A stretch of 53,255 nucleotides of DNA from assembly GCA_015491735.1 (NCBI GenBank), contig WFVH01000100.1, positions 1-53,255 of the forward strand, read 5' to 3'. This stretch comes from Gammaproteobacteria bacterium. GTDB lineage: Bacteria > Pseudomonadota > Gammaproteobacteria > Thiohalospirales > Thiohalospiraceae. The notes beneath the pieces were generated by a model. That model did no database searches, was not told where the DNA came from, and saw only the letters and a list, made by a program, of their open reading frames with translations. The position numbers and the translations under genes were made by a program. This document shows, piece after piece, positions 1 to 9,819 of the stretch (position 1 is its first letter; each line of letters starts with the position of its first letter).

Positions 1-150
1 ACTATTCAGCATAGTATGAAACAAGCCGGTAACTGTTCAGATTGCCCCTGAAATTCGTCAGTTCAAGGCGAAAAATGGGAGTTTACGCGTGTAAATGACC
101 ATTTTTCAACGCAGAAATGGCGGATTTCAGGGGTGAGCTGAATAGTTACC
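1..150 (-). repeat. Foldback (MITE-like) element, copy 1, cut by the window edge
   Basis: This is the reverse complement of the element at 13257-13409 with only a few mismatches. The core runs from GGTAACTGTTCAG (28-40) to CTGAATAGTTACC (138-150), which are inverted repeats of each other with one mismatch. Inside the core, CCCCTGAAATTCG near 45-57 is again inverted near 121-132, and AAAAATGG / CCATTTTT and TTTACGCG / GTAAA pairs continue the symmetry, so the whole core can fold on itself. A side tail (1-27) leads to a further copy of the end sequence that starts just outside the window. No open reading frame of its own. The element stops 32 bases before the serC start codon. Confidence 0.85.
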
Positions 151-182
151 TTTTTGATACTGTCTTTCAGGAGAACCAATCA

Positions 183-1253
183 ATGTCTCGTGTATATAAT
201 TTCAGTGCCGGGCCGGCCATGCTGCCGGAGCAGGTTCTGCAGCAGGCCAGGGAGGAGCTGCTCGACTGGCGTGGTAGCGGCATGTCCGTAATGGAGATGA
301 GTCACCGTGGCAAGGAGTTTATGTCGATTGCCGCCCAGGCCGAGATGGATCTCCGTGCCATCCTGGCGATCCCGGACAACTACAGGGTGTTGTTTCTGCA
401 AGGTGGCGCCAGCAGCCAGTTCGCCATGGTGCCGCTGAATCTGTTGGGTGAAAAAAAGGGTGCGGACTATATCAATACCGGTTCCTGGTCAAAAAAGGCG
501 ATTGCCGAAGGCAAGCGTTACTGTGAGGTAAGTATTGCCGGGAGCGCGGAATACAGAGTGCCATCACAGAGCGATCTGCAGTTAAACCCTGATGCTGCTT
601 ATCTCCACTATACGCCCAATGAAACCATTGCCGGTGTGGAGTTTTCCTATATTCCCGATGCCGGCAGCGTGCCGCTGGTGGCGGATATGTCCTCCACCAT
701 TCTGTCACGGCCGCTGGATGTGAGCCGCTTTGGTGTGATCTACGCCGGGGCGCAGAAGAACATCGGCCCCGCCGGTTTGACAGTGGTCATCCTGCGCGAG
801 GATCTGATTGGTGAACCGTTGCCAGCCACCCCCAGCATGTTCAGCTACCAGATTCATGCCGATAACGACTCAATGTACAATACCCCGCCCACCTACGGCT
901 GGTATCTGGCCGGGCTGGTGTTCGACTGGATCAAGCGCAACGGCGGGCTGGAGGCGATGGCCCGCGTCAACCAGCGCAAGGCGCAGAAGCTCTACACCGC
1001 CATCGATGCCTCCAGCTTTTACAGCAACCCTGTCGATCCAGCCTGTCGTTCCTGGATGAATGTACCCTTTACCCTGGCTGATGCCTCACTGGACGCTACC
1101 TTCCTTGCTGAGGCAAAAGAGCAGGGGCTGGTTACTCTGAAAGGGCACCGCTCAGTGGGCGGCATGCGCGCCAGTATCTACAATGCGATGCCGGAAGAGG
1201 GGGTCGATGCCCTGGTAGCCTTCATGGCAGATTTCGAGAAGCGCTACGGATAG
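183..1253 (+). CDS. serC: Phosphoserine aminotransferase
   Basis: PLP-dependent class V aminotransferase that converts 3-phosphohydroxypyruvate to phosphoserine and also acts in pyridoxal phosphate synthesis. The protein (356 aa, family about 360) starts [15 protein letters not shown], the family's N-terminal signature. It carries [14 protein letters not shown] for cofactor phosphate binding and the Schiff-base lysine K192 in [11 protein letters not shown]. The frame is open further upstream, to an ATG at 117, but those 22 codons lie in the repeat element. The ATG at 183 has an AGGAG ribosome site 8 bases upstream and matches the family start, so I use it. It heads the serC/serA/aromatic gene block, and the repeat element forms its upstream region. 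Confidence 0.97.
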   Translation: MSRVYNFSAGPAMLPEQVLQQAREELLDWRGSGMSVMEMSHRGKEFMSIAAQAEMDLRAILAIPDNYRVLFLQGGASSQFAMVPLNLLGEKKGADYINTGSWSKKAIAEGKRYCEVSIAGSAEYRVPSQSDLQLNPDAAYLHYTPNETIAGVEFSYIPDAGSVPLVADMSSTILSRPLDVSRFGVIYAGAQKNIGPAGLTVVILREDLIGEPLPATPSMFSYQIHADNDSMYNTPPTYGWYLAGLVFDWIKRNGGLEAMARVNQRKAQKLYTAIDASSFYSNPVDPACRSWMNVPFTLADASLDATFLAEAKEQGLVTLKGHRSVGGMRASIYNAMPEEGVDALVAFMADFEKRYG

Positions 1254-1272
1254 ATACTGAAGTAGCCGCGGC

Positions 1273-1584
1273 ATGATTGCAGAGACTCCCAAGCCACCTT
1301 ACTACGCAGTTATCTTTACCTCGCTTCGCAGGGAAGGGGACGACGACGGTTATGCCGAAACGGCTGGCCGTATGCTGGAACTTGCCACCCTGCAGCCCGG
1401 TTTTCTCGGTTTTGAGTCCGCCCGCGCAGGGATCGGACTCTCTGTCTCTTACTGGCGTTCGCTTGAAGCCATCGCTGCCTGGAAAAACAATGCAGAACAT
1501 AGACAGGCACAGCACAATGCGCAGCAATGGTATGAGGCGTACCGGATCCGGATTTGCAGGGTAGAGAAAGAGTACGGATTCTGA
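1273..1584 (+). CDS. Antibiotic-biosynthesis-monooxygenase (ABM) domain protein
   Basis: A 103-residue single-domain protein of the dimeric alpha/beta-barrel ABM type. The pattern is a first strand YYAVIFTSLRR, a helix ending MLELATLQPGFLGFESAR, and a strand-helix pair SVSYWRSLEAIAAWK followed by HRQAQHNAQQWY. Members include heme-degrading and quinol-oxidising monooxygenases, but most are uncharacterised, and no catalytic residue can be assigned here. It lies 19 bases after serC and 28 bases before the SerA-like gene, on the same strand, so it is probably cotranscribed with serine biosynthesis. Its role there is unknown. The ATG at 1273 lacks a strong ribosome site, but no other start keeps the first strand. 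Confidence 0.75.
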   Translation: MIAETPKPPYYAVIFTSLRREGDDDGYAETAGRMLELATLQPGFLGFESARAGIGLSVSYWRSLEAIAAWKNNAEHRQAQHNAQQWYEAYRIRICRVEKEYGF

Positions 1585-1612
1585 ACAGATATCAGGTTTT
1601 TCTGGAGAAAAG

Positions 1613-2782
1613 ATGTATAAGGTTTTGACTTTAAATAATATTTCTGTTGCTGGCCTGGAGCGGTTGCCGCGTGAACGCTATGAGGTAGCATCTGAGATCA
1701 TGCACCCGGACGCCATTCTGCTGCGCTCGTTCAATATGCATGAGATGGAGATCCCGTTGACGCTCAAGGCGGTGGGACGGGCCGGTACCGGGGTAAACAA
1801 CATCCCGGTGGATGAGATGAGTCTGCTCGGTATTCCCGTATTCAATGCGCCGGGAGCCAATGCCAATGCAGTGAAAGAACTGGTAATCGCCGGCATGCTG
1901 CTTGGTTGTCGCAATATCTGTCAGGCGTGGGACTATGTGCGTCACCTGGAAGCCGACAACGGAGAGCTGCACCGTCAGGTGGAGGAGGGCAAGAAGCGTT
2001 TTGCCGGTTTCGAACTACCGGGCCGGACGCTGGGTGTGATCGGTCTCGGTTCCATCGGCCGGGAGGTGGCTAATGCGGCGCTGGAACTGGGCATGAAGGT
2101 GATCGGTTTCGATCCGGGGATTACGGTGCAGGGAGCCTGGCGGCTCTCCTCCGATGTAGAGCAGGCGGAAAATATCGATGCGCTGCTGGCCAGATCGGAT
2201 TTTATTACCTTCCACGTGCCGCTGATGGATACCACCCGCCATCTGATCAACGCCGAGCGGTTGCAAGGCATGAAGGATGGCGTGGTGATCCTGAACTTTG
2301 CCCGTGATGGCATTGTGGATGAACAGGCAGTGATGGAGGCTGTCGATGCCGGCAAGGTATATGCCTACGTCTGTGATTTCCCCAGTCAGCTCAACAAGAA
2401 CCATCAGCGGGTTATTGCATTGCCGCATCTTGGCGCCTCCACGGGAGAGGCGGAGGAAAACTGCGCGATCATGGTTGCCGAGCAGGTGCGTGACTACCTG
2501 GAAAATGGTAATGTGCGTAACTCGGTGAATTTTCCGCAGATGCGGATGCCACGGACGGAAGGAAGCTTTCGCTTGGCAGTTGTAAATTCCAATGTTCCCA
2601 ATATGTTGGGGCAGATATCTACTGAACTGGCTGATGCGGGGATGAATATTCTGGATATGTTGAACAAGTCCCGGGATGAACTGGCCTATACGCTGGTGGA
2701 TGTGGATCAGCCGGTTCCTGATGCGGTTATAAGAGGTATTGGGGCTATAGCAGGGGTGTTGGCAGTACGGGCTCTCGATTGA
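1613..2782 (+). CDS. serA: D-3-phosphoglycerate dehydrogenase (ACT-domain type)
   Basis: NAD-dependent 2-hydroxyacid dehydrogenase of 389 aa that most likely oxidises 3-phosphoglycerate, the step before SerC. The substrate domain holds GRAGTGVNNIPVDEM (residues 55-69). The Rossmann motif GLGSIGREVA is at 144-153, followed by acidic D167 in IGFDPG. The catalytic arginine is in NFARDGIVDE (about R231) and the catalytic histidine in PHLGAST (H272). Residues 319-389 form an ACT domain, which in this family binds serine for feedback inhibition. GGAGAA upstream of the ATG gives a good ribosome site. The start, spacing and direction place it in one operon with serC and the ABM gene. Confidence 0.92.
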   Translation: MYKVLTLNNISVAGLERLPRERYEVASEIMHPDAILLRSFNMHEMEIPLTLKAVGRAGTGVNNIPVDEMSLLGIPVFNAPGANANAVKELVIAGMLLGCRNICQAWDYVRHLEADNGELHRQVEEGKKRFAGFELPGRTLGVIGLGSIGREVANAALELGMKVIGFDPGITVQGAWRLSSDVEQAENIDALLARSDFITFHVPLMDTTRHLINAERLQGMKDGVVILNFARDGIVDEQAVMEAVDAGKVYAYVCDFPSQLNKNHQRVIALPHLGASTGEAEENCAIMVAEQVRDYLENGNVRNSVNFPQMRMPRTEGSFRLAVVNSNVPNMLGQISTELADAGMNILDMLNKSRDELAYTLVDVDQPVPDAVIRGIGAIAGVLAVRALD

Positions 2783-2838
2783 ACAAGACGGCTGATTTTT
2801 CCCGTTTGGCAGGTAGATGACCTGGTAATTCTGGCACG

Positions 2839-3924
2839 ATGAACGAACAGCAGCAGCTCGACAAAATCCGCGATCGGATCGATGAACTGGATCACGAGAT
2901 ACAGCGCCTGATCAGTGAACGGGCGGCCTGCGCCCAGCAGGTTGGCCATATCAAGCAGGCGCAAGGTCCCGCGGCGCGCTTCTATCGTCCCGAGCGGGAG
3001 GCTCGCATCCTGCGTGAGGTGCTGGCGCGCAACGAAGGGCCGCTGGGCGGTGAGGAGATGGCGCGCCTGTTTCGCGAGATCATGTCCGCCTGTCTGGCGC
3101 TGGAGCACCCCATGCAGATCGCCTTCCTCGGACCGGAGGGCACCTTTACCCAGGCGGCGGTATACAAGCATTTCGGCCACTCGGTGACCACTCTGCCGCT
3201 GAGCGCCATCGACGAGGTGTTCCGCGAAGTGGAGTCGGGGAGCGCCCACTACGGGGTGGTGCCGGTGGAGAACTCCACCGAAGGGGTGGTCAATCATACG
3301 CTGGATATGCTGCTCGGCTCGCCACTCAAAATCTGCGGTGAAGTGGAGCTGCGTATCCACGATCATCTGATGGGCAAGGTGGCGTCGCTGGAAGAAGTAA
3401 AGATGATCTACTCCCACAGCCAGTCGCTGGCGCAGTGCCGGGAGTGGCTGGACAGCAATCTTCCGGGTGTCCCCCGTCAGAGCGTGAACAGCAACGCCGA
3501 AGCTGCGCGGCGCGCCGGCAGTGAGGCGGGTGCAGTGGCGGTGGCCGGAGAGGTGGCGGCTGAGCTTTATGAGCTGAATATTCTGGTGCGCAATATCGAG
3601 GATCATCCCAACAACACCACCCGCTTCCTGATCATCGGTGTAGACGATGCGCCCCCCAGCGGGGTGGACAAAACCTCGTTACTGGTCTCTACCCGTAACA
3701 GGCCGGGCGCCCTGTTTCAGCTGCTCAATCCGCTGGCCCGCAACGGTATCTCCATGACCCGCATCGAGTCCCGCCCGTCGCGGCAGGGGATGTGGGAGTA
3801 TGTTTTTTTCTTCGACCTCGACGGGCACAGGGAGGAGGAGAAGGTTGCAGGCGCGCTGCAGGATCTGGAGCGGGAGGCCTCGCTGTTCAAGGTGCTTGGC
3901 TCCTATCCCAAGGCGGTGATCTGA
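2839..3924 (+). CDS. pheA: Bifunctional chorismate mutase / prephenate dehydratase
   Basis: P-protein of 361 aa that converts chorismate to prephenate and then to phenylpyruvate for phenylalanine synthesis. Residues 1-90 are an AroQ-type chorismate mutase helix bundle (LDKIRDRIDELDHEIQRLI with later HIKQ). Residues 93-265 are the dehydratase, starting IAFLGPEGTFTQAA and including the NTTRF motif needed for dehydration. From about 273 a C-terminal ACT domain (NRPGALFQLLNPLA, ESRPSR) should bind phenylalanine for feedback control. The ribosome site is weak, and the nearest upstream gene ends 56 bases away. Its stop codon shares one base with the hisC start. Confidence 0.96.
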   Translation: MNEQQQLDKIRDRIDELDHEIQRLISERAACAQQVGHIKQAQGPAARFYRPEREARILREVLARNEGPLGGEEMARLFREIMSACLALEHPMQIAFLGPEGTFTQAAVYKHFGHSVTTLPLSAIDEVFREVESGSAHYGVVPVENSTEGVVNHTLDMLLGSPLKICGEVELRIHDHLMGKVASLEEVKMIYSHSQSLAQCREWLDSNLPGVPRQSVNSNAEAARRAGSEAGAVAVAGEVAAELYELNILVRNIEDHPNNTTRFLIIGVDDAPPSGVDKTSLLVSTRNRPGALFQLLNPLARNGISMTRIESRPSRQGMWEYVFFFDLDGHREEEKVAGALQDLEREASLFKVLGSYPKAVI

Positions 3925-5039
3925 TGACCGATTTTCTCTCTTTGGCCACCGCCGGCGTGCGGGGTCTGCAGCCCTATCAACCGGGCAAACCCATTGATGA
4001 GCTGGAGCGGGAGTACGGGGTAAGCGGTGCTCTCAAACTCGCTTCCAACGAAAACCCGTTGGGACCGAGTCCTCTGGCGCTGGAGGCGGCGCGGAGCGCA
4101 TTGCCGGGGGTATGGCTCTACCCCGATGGCAACGGTTTTCGCCTCAAGGAGAAGATCGCGGCGCGTTGCGGCGTTGCCGCTGAAGGGATCACGTTGGGAA
4201 ACGGCTCCAGCGATCTGCTCGATTTTGCGGTTCGGGTGTTCGTTGCATCTGGCCGTGAGGTGCTGTTCTCCGAACACTCCTTTGCCATCTATCCCATTCT
4301 CACCCAAGCGGCGGGGGGACAGGGGATCGCCACTCCGGCGCGGGAGTGGGGCTGCGATCTTGCTGCGTTGCGGGCCGCGGTGACAAGCAATACCGCACTT
4401 ATCTTTATCGCCAATCCGAACAATCCCACCGGTACCTGGCTGGATGGTGACTCCCTCGAGCAGTTTGTCCGTACCCTTCCTGACCATGTAATGGTGGTGA
4501 TTGATGAGGCCTATTTTGAATATGCCAGTAGTCCGGCGGTTGGCGCAAATGGTTATCCCGATACCGTGGAGTGGGTGGCGCGCTACCCCAACCTGATTGT
4601 CACCCGTACCTTCTCCAAGTGTTACGGCCTGGCGGGTTTGCGGGTGGGGTACTCCATCTCTCATCCCCGGGTGGCGGAGCTGATGAATCGTGTTCGTCCC
4701 CCGTTCAATGTCAACAGCGTGGCGCTGGTCGCGGCGGAGGCGGCGCTGGATGATGATGCCCACAGGCTGCGCAGCGTAGCAATGAATGCAGCCGGTTTGC
4801 AGCAGTTGATGGCCGGTTTTCAGCGGTTGGGGCTGGCGTACATCCCATCGGCAGGAAATTTTATCTGCGTGGACATCGGCTGCGAGGCAGCTCCGGTCTA
4901 CGAGGCGTTGCTGCGACAGGGGGTTATCGTGCGGCCGGTGGCAAACTACGGTATGCCACATCATCTGCGTATAACTGTCGGGACATCGGAAAATAATGAT
5001 ATAATAATAAATTTACTGAAAAAGGTGCTCGATCGGTGA
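3924..5039 (+). CDS. hisC: Histidinol-phosphate aminotransferase, probably HisC2-type
   Basis: PLP-dependent class I/II aminotransferase of 371 aa. It transfers an amino group to imidazole-acetol phosphate and, in this aromatic setting, may also make Phe or Tyr from the keto acids. Visible motifs are SNENPLGPSPLA near 41-52, ANPNNPTG at 163-170, the DEAY motif around 194-197 and the Schiff-base lysine K232 in TRTFSKCYGLAGLR. The frame extends upstream into pheA, but the ATG at 3924 begins MTDFLSLATAGVRGLQPYQPG, the family start, and overlaps the pheA stop as TGATG, suggesting coupled translation. No other his gene is near. That supports an aromatic aminotransferase role, though substrate choice cannot be read from sequence. 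Confidence 0.93.
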   Translation: MTDFLSLATAGVRGLQPYQPGKPIDELEREYGVSGALKLASNENPLGPSPLALEAARSALPGVWLYPDGNGFRLKEKIAARCGVAAEGITLGNGSSDLLDFAVRVFVASGREVLFSEHSFAIYPILTQAAGGQGIATPAREWGCDLAALRAAVTSNTALIFIANPNNPTGTWLDGDSLEQFVRTLPDHVMVVIDEAYFEYASSPAVGANGYPDTVEWVARYPNLIVTRTFSKCYGLAGLRVGYSISHPRVAELMNRVRPPFNVNSVALVAAEAALDDDAHRLRSVAMNAAGLQQLMAGFQRLGLAYIPSAGNFICVDIGCEAAPVYEALLRQGVIVRPVANYGMPHHLRITVGTSENNDIIINLLKKVLDR

Positions 5040-5896
5040 GCGTCGACAGGCTGGTGATCCTTGGTGTGGGCCTGATCGGTGGCTCCCTGGCGCTGGCGCT
5101 AAAGAAGTGCGCGGCGGTTGCGCAGGTGGTGGGTTGGAGCCGGCGGGAGCAAACGGTGCTGAAGGCGCTGGAGCTGGGGGTGATCGACCAGGCCGAGACC
5201 GATATTGCCAGGGCGTTGCGGGGTGCCGACATTGTGGTGATTGCCGTCCCGGTGGGCGCCATGGAGAGGCTTTTCCGGCAGATTGCTCCCCATCTGCGGC
5301 AGCAGACCGTAGTCACGGATGTCGGCAGCACCAAGGGCAGTGTAGTGGAGGCGGCGCGCCGCGCGTTTGGCAAACTGCCGCCGGGTTTCGTTCCCGGCCA
5401 TCCCATCGCCGGTATTGAGCGCAGCGGGGTGGAGGCGGCGTTTGCCGAACTCTATGAAGGGCGGCGGGTAATCCTGACTCCGGTAGCGGAGTCCGATTGC
5501 GCGGCCGTGGCCCGGGTTCGCAATCTGTGGGAGCTGTGTGGGGCAGAGGTGGTGGAGATGGATGTACTCCATCATGACGAGGTGCTGGCCGCCACCAGCC
5601 ATCTGCCCCATCTACTGGCCTATGCTTTGGTGGACTGTTTGGCGCGCATGGACGAGAGCGAAGAGATCTTTCAGTTTGCTGCCGGCGGTTTTCGGGATTT
5701 CACCCGGATTGCCTCCAGCGATCCGCAGATGTGGCATGATATCTGTCTGGCCAACCAGGATGCGTTGTTGGCCATGCTGGAGCGTTTTAGCGGTGACCTG
5801 GCGCAGTTGACCAGCGCCATTCGCCGGGGAGATGGCGAATACCTGAAGCGGACCTTTCTTCAGGCCAAGCAGACGCGGGACAGATTTTGCGGGTAG
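5036..5896 (+). CDS. tyrA: Prephenate (arogenate) dehydrogenase
   Basis: NAD(P)-dependent TyrA-family enzyme of 286 aa that oxidatively decarboxylates prephenate or arogenate on the tyrosine branch. It has an N-terminal Rossmann motif VILGVGLIGGSLALALK, then DVGSTKGSVV, GHPIAGIERSGVEAAF, and TSHLPHLLAYAL with the conserved histidine that polarises the substrate. There is no fused chorismate mutase or EPSP synthase domain, unlike some TyrA and TyrA-AroA proteins. The GTG start at 5036 overlaps the hisC stop by four bases (GTGA), a typical coupled start. Whether it prefers prephenate or arogenate, and NAD or NADP, is not clear from the sequence. Confidence 0.95.
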   Translation: MSVDRLVILGVGLIGGSLALALKKCAAVAQVVGWSRREQTVLKALELGVIDQAETDIARALRGADIVVIAVPVGAMERLFRQIAPHLRQQTVVTDVGSTKGSVVEAARRAFGKLPPGFVPGHPIAGIERSGVEAAFAELYEGRRVILTPVAESDCAAVARVRNLWELCGAEVVEMDVLHHDEVLAATSHLPHLLAYALVDCLARMDESEEIFQFAAGGFRDFTRIASSDPQMWHDICLANQDALLAMLERFSGDLAQLTSAIRRGDGEYLKRTFLQAKQTRDRFCG

Positions 5897-5935
5897 CGAA
5901 TCAGTCGTGATTATCAAAGAGTAGAAAAGAGATCC

Positions 5936-7249
5936 ATGAGCAATATCGTAATGACAGCCGCCGCGGGGGGTAATCTGCGAGGAGAGATTCAGATTCCTGG
6001 CGACAAGTCCATTTCGCACCGGGCGGTTATGCTGGGTTCGCTGGCCGAGGGTATTACGGAAATCCGCGGATTCCTTCAAGGAGAGGATCCGGTGGCGACG
6101 CTCCAGGCCTTTCGCGCCATGGGAGTGCGGATCGATGGTCCGGAAGAGGGATGCCTGGTGGTCCATGGGGTTGGCCTGCACGGATTGAAACAACCGCCGC
6201 AGCCGTTGTATCTCGGAAACTCGGGAACCTCCATGCGGCTTCTGTCCGGGCTTTTGGCCGCGCAGCCCTTTGATACCGTCCTGACAGGAGATGATTCACT
6301 CTCCGGCCGGCCGATGCGGCGTATCACTGAACCCCTGTCAGCAATGGGGGCGCGGATCGGCACGAGTGAGGCAGGAACCCCCCCATTGAGCATCGAGGGG
6401 GGGCGGCGGTTGGAGGGCATCGACTACCCGATGCCGGTGGCCAGCGCCCAGGTTAAATCCTGCCTGTTGCTGGCGGGGCTGTATGCCGAGGGCCGCACCT
6501 GCGTGGTTGAACCGGATCCAAGCCGGGATCATACGGAAAGAATGTTGCAGGGTTTCGGTTATGTTGTGGAGCGTGACAACAACACGGTCTGTCTCCAGGG
6601 GGGGGGTACCCTGAAGGCGGCGCCTGTCGAGGTGCCCGGTGATATATCTTCTGCCGCCTTTTTCATGGTTGGTGCGGCCATTTCCGAAGCATCGGATGTG
6701 CTGTTGCAAAACGTGGGCGTCAACCCTACCCGTACCGGCATCATCACTATCCTGCGCCAGATGGGGGCGGATATCGCCCTGGAGAACGAGCGTGAGGCGG
6801 GAGCGGAGCCGGTTGCCGATATCCGGGTTCGCGGCAGCCGCTTGCAGGGGATTGCGATTCCGGAGCACCTGGTTCCATTGGCCATTGACGAGTTTCCTGC
6901 CCTGTTTGTCGCGGCTGCCTGCGCGGAGGGAGAGACCGTGTTGACCGGCGCCCGCGAACTGCGCGTCAAGGAGAGCGATCGCATTCAGGTGATGGCCGAT
7001 GGTCTGACCAAGCTCGGGATTGAAGCGCTTCCTACCGAAGATGGCATCGTGATTCAGGGTGGCCAGATGACTGGCGGCGCGGTTGACAGCCGTGGCGATC
7101 ATCGCATTGCGATGGCATTTGCCATGGCGGGGTTGCGCTCGTCCTCGCCTGTGCTGGTTCATGACTGCGCCAATGTGAAGACATCGTTCCCGGATTTTAT
7201 TGAAAGCGCCTGGCGTTTGGGTATGACCATCAAGGAGACGGCATGGTGA
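5936..7249 (+). CDS. aroA: 3-phosphoshikimate 1-carboxyvinyltransferase (EPSP synthase)
   Basis: Sixth step of the shikimate pathway: joins shikimate 3-phosphate and PEP to give EPSP. The 437-residue protein has [18 protein letters not shown] near the N terminus (PEP/S3P-binding lysine and arginine), [15 protein letters not shown], the central [11 protein letters not shown] with the catalytic aspartate, and [11 protein letters not shown]. Length and motifs are complete. The ATG follows GAGATCC. It lies 39 bases after tyrA, and its last seven bases overlap cmk, so transcription almost certainly continues into cmk. Confidence 0.97.
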   Translation: MSNIVMTAAAGGNLRGEIQIPGDKSISHRAVMLGSLAEGITEIRGFLQGEDPVATLQAFRAMGVRIDGPEEGCLVVHGVGLHGLKQPPQPLYLGNSGTSMRLLSGLLAAQPFDTVLTGDDSLSGRPMRRITEPLSAMGARIGTSEAGTPPLSIEGGRRLEGIDYPMPVASAQVKSCLLLAGLYAEGRTCVVEPDPSRDHTERMLQGFGYVVERDNNTVCLQGGGTLKAAPVEVPGDISSAAFFMVGAAISEASDVLLQNVGVNPTRTGIITILRQMGADIALENEREAGAEPVADIRVRGSRLQGIAIPEHLVPLAIDEFPALFVAAACAEGETVLTGARELRVKESDRIQVMADGLTKLGIEALPTEDGIVIQGGQMTGGAVDSRGDHRIAMAFAMAGLRSSSPVLVHDCANVKTSFPDFIESAWRLGMTIKETAW

Positions 7250-7929
7250 GCATCGTACCGGTTATAGCTATCGACGGCCCCAGCGGTGCCGGCAAAGGGA
7301 CGGTAAGTCAACTGGTGGCCAGCCGGCTGGGATGGCATCTCCTCGATAGTGGCGCACTCTACCGTTTGGTCGTGCAAGCGGCGAAAAACCACGCTATCGC
7401 CCTGGATAATATCGAGGCGCTGGAAACACTGGCTGCTCATCTGGATGTTCAGTTCAACGTGGTGGATGAATGCACACCGGTTCAGGTTCTTCTCGAAGGA
7501 GAAGATGTTACCACCACCATTCGCAGTGAGGAGACCGGAAACGAGGCTTCACGCATCGCTGCGCAGCCCGGTGTGCGGGCGGCATTGCTCGAGCGGCAGC
7601 GCGCGTTTCGCGCCCCCCCGGGTCTGGTCGCCGACGGACGGGACATGGGTACCGTGGTTTTTCCCGACGCTGCCGTCAAGATCTTTCTGACAGCCAGTGC
7701 CGGAGAGCGCGCCCGAAGGCGCTATAAGCAGTTGAAGGAGAAATGCCCAAATGTTATATTTAGCGATCTTCTCGACGAGATCGCTGAGCGGGACAAGCGC
7801 GATACCGAGCGCAGCGTTGCGCCACTGAGGCCGGCCGGAGATGCCGTCACCATTGATACGACTGAGTTGTCGGTTGAACAGGTGGTTCAAGAGGTGATGT
7901 CTGTTTGCAATCAGCGGCTGGGAGGTTAA
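7243..7929 (+). CDS. cmk: Cytidylate kinase
   Basis: Phosphorylates CMP and dCMP with ATP. The 228-aa protein opens with the P-loop [18 protein letters not shown]. It has the CMP-binding LDSGALYR, then [13 protein letters not shown], the [15 protein letters not shown] motif and the LID segment [13 protein letters not shown]-like with [19 protein letters not shown]. These are all in the usual order and spacing. The start overlaps aroA by seven bases. The aroA-cmk-rpsA order is widely conserved in Gammaproteobacteria. Confidence 0.97.
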   Translation: MVSIVPVIAIDGPSGAGKGTVSQLVASRLGWHLLDSGALYRLVVQAAKNHAIALDNIEALETLAAHLDVQFNVVDECTPVQVLLEGEDVTTTIRSEETGNEASRIAAQPGVRAALLERQRAFRAPPGLVADGRDMGTVVFPDAAVKIFLTASAGERARRRYKQLKEKCPNVIFSDLLDEIAERDKRDTERSVAPLRPAGDAVTIDTTELSVEQVVQEVMSVCNQRLGG

Positions 7930-8021
7930 CCGTCCGGGCTTTTTCCGTGAAAGCGGGGAATCCGGGTATTTATCAATCAACCCGTGCAGCTTCCGTTTCG
8001 GGCCGTGCGGCAAAAACATTG

Positions 8022-8040
8022 GCCGGCAGATAGAGCCGGC
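8022..8040 (+). promoter_or_regulatory. Hairpin in the rpsA leader just before the start codon
   Basis: GCCGGC (8022-8027), loop AGATAGA, GCCGGC (8035-8040) forms a 6-bp GC stem. It ends 15 bases before the rpsA ATG, and the following AGGGAAAAG is the only ribosome-site-like sequence. In E. coli the rpsA leader folds into hairpins used for S1 autoregulation. That this stem plays the same role is inference from position only. Confidence 0.4.
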
Positions 8041-8055
8041 AGGGAAAAGATAGCG

Positions 8056-9723
8056 ATGAGCGAAAGCTTTGCAGAATTGTTTGAACAGAGTCTACAAAAC
8101 ACCCAGATGCGTCCCGGTTCCATTGTCAAGGGGACAGTGGTTGAAGTGGGTCCCTCCTTCGTGGTGGTTAATGCCGGTCTTAAATCCGAGGGGGTCATTC
8201 CCATCGAGCAGTTCTATAACGATGCGGGCGAACCAGCGGTACAGGTCGGAGATCAGATTGATGTGGCGCTCGATGCCGTAGAGGACGGCTCTGGCGAAAC
8301 CCGCTTGTCGCGTGAGAAGGCCAAACTTGCCGAAGCCTGGGGCACGCTGGAGCGGGCGGTCGAAAATGATGAGATCGTCACCGGCCGCATTGTCGACAAG
8401 GTCAAGGGCGGGTTTATTGTCGACGTGGGTGAAATTCGCGCCTTTCTGCCGGGTTCTCTGGTCGATGTTCGTCCGGTGCGTGATACCGCCTATCTGGAAG
8501 GCAAGGATCTGGAGTTCAAGGTCATCAAGCTGGATCGCAAACGGAATAATGTCGTTGTTTCCCGTCGGGCGGTGGTGGAGTCCGAGTATAGCGAAGAGCG
8601 TGACGCCCTGCTGGAGAGCCTGGAAGAGGGGATGACGGTCAAGGGTATCGTCAAGAACCTGACCGACTATGGGGCGTTTGTGGATCTTGGCGGTATCGAC
8701 GGCCTGTTGCATATTACCGATATGGCGTGGAAACGGGTCAAACATCCTACCGAAGTGGTTAATGTTGGTGACGAGATCGAGGTCAAGATTCTCAAGTTCG
8801 ACAAGGAACGCCAGCGGGTCTCTCTTGGCCTGAAACAGCTTGGGGAAGATCCCTGGGTGGCCATATCCCGCCGCTATCCCGTCGGCACCCGGCTGTTTGG
8901 CAAGGTGACCAATATGGCTGATTATGGCGCTTTCGTGGAGATCGAAGATGGCGTTGAAGGTTTGGTTCATGTCTCCGAGATGGACTGGACGAACAAGAAC
9001 ATCCATCCCTCCAAGGTATTGCAGCTGGGTGACGAAGTTGAGGTCATGGTGCTGGACATCGATGAAGAGCGCCGCCGCATTTCGCTGGGGATGAAACAGT
9101 GCCGGCCCAACCCATGGGAGTCGTTTGCAGCGACACATAACAAAGGTGACAAGATCTCCGGCGCAATCAAGTCGATTACCGATTTCGGAATCTTCATTGG
9201 CCTTGAGGGTGGCATCGATGGTTTGGTGCATTTGTCGGACATCTCCTGGAGTGACAGTTCGGAAGAGGTGGTGCGGCAGTTCAAGAAAGGTGACGAGGTC
9301 GAAGCTGTCGTGCTGGCCGTGGATCCGGAACGTGAACGCATCTCTTTGGGAATCAAGCAACTGGATCAGGACCCGGTATCCAGCTACATCGGCGAGCATC
9401 CGAAGGGAACCGTCGTCAGCGGCAAGGTGACAGAGGTGGATGCCAAGGGCGCCGTTATCGACTTGGGTGGTGGCGTCGAAGGTTATTTGCGGGCGTCCGA
9501 ACTGTCCCGGGATCGGGTGGAAGATGCGCGCAGTGTGCTTGGTGCTGGCGATGAAGTGGAAGTCCGGATTATCGGGTTCGATCGCAAGAGCCGCAGTATC
9601 AGCCTCTCCATCAAAGCCAAGGAGGCGGCCGAAGAGGCCGAAGCTATCCGGGACTACAGCCGTTCTGCCGGAGAGGCTACCACCAGCCTGGGCGATCTCC
9701 TGAAGGAGCAGATGGAAAAATAG
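8056..9723 (+). CDS. rpsA: 30S ribosomal protein S1
   Basis: mRNA-binding ribosomal protein of 555 aa, close to E. coli S1 (557). Six S1 (OB-fold) repeats can be followed at roughly 20-90, 105-170, 190-260, 277-347, 364-434 and 451-520. Later repeats show the typical [29 protein letters not shown] and [13 protein letters not shown] patterns. The frame is open upstream to 7984, but [14 protein letters not shown] at 8056 is the conserved start. It follows cmk after a 126-base leader containing a stem and is followed by ihfB, as in related genomes. A 611-codon open frame on the opposite strand is a shadow of this gene. Confidence 0.97.
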   Translation: MSESFAELFEQSLQNTQMRPGSIVKGTVVEVGPSFVVVNAGLKSEGVIPIEQFYNDAGEPAVQVGDQIDVALDAVEDGSGETRLSREKAKLAEAWGTLERAVENDEIVTGRIVDKVKGGFIVDVGEIRAFLPGSLVDVRPVRDTAYLEGKDLEFKVIKLDRKRNNVVVSRRAVVESEYSEERDALLESLEEGMTVKGIVKNLTDYGAFVDLGGIDGLLHITDMAWKRVKHPTEVVNVGDEIEVKILKFDKERQRVSLGLKQLGEDPWVAISRRYPVGTRLFGKVTNMADYGAFVEIEDGVEGLVHVSEMDWTNKNIHPSKVLQLGDEVEVMVLDIDEERRRISLGMKQCRPNPWESFAATHNKGDKISGAIKSITDFGIFIGLEGGIDGLVHLSDISWSDSSEEVVRQFKKGDEVEAVVLAVDPERERISLGIKQLDQDPVSSYIGEHPKGTVVSGKVTEVDAKGAVIDLGGGVEGYLRASELSRDRVEDARSVLGAGDEVEVRIIGFDRKSRSISLSIKAKEAAEEAEAIRDYSRSAGEATTSLGDLLKEQMEK

Positions 9724-9819
9724 CAGGAGTTGGTGCGGTGACCGGCGGGCTGATTGCGTAACTGCTCTGGCGCTTGGGCAGGCATTCTGAATTGTTTTCA
9801 TTGCCAAAGGGGTGATGTG

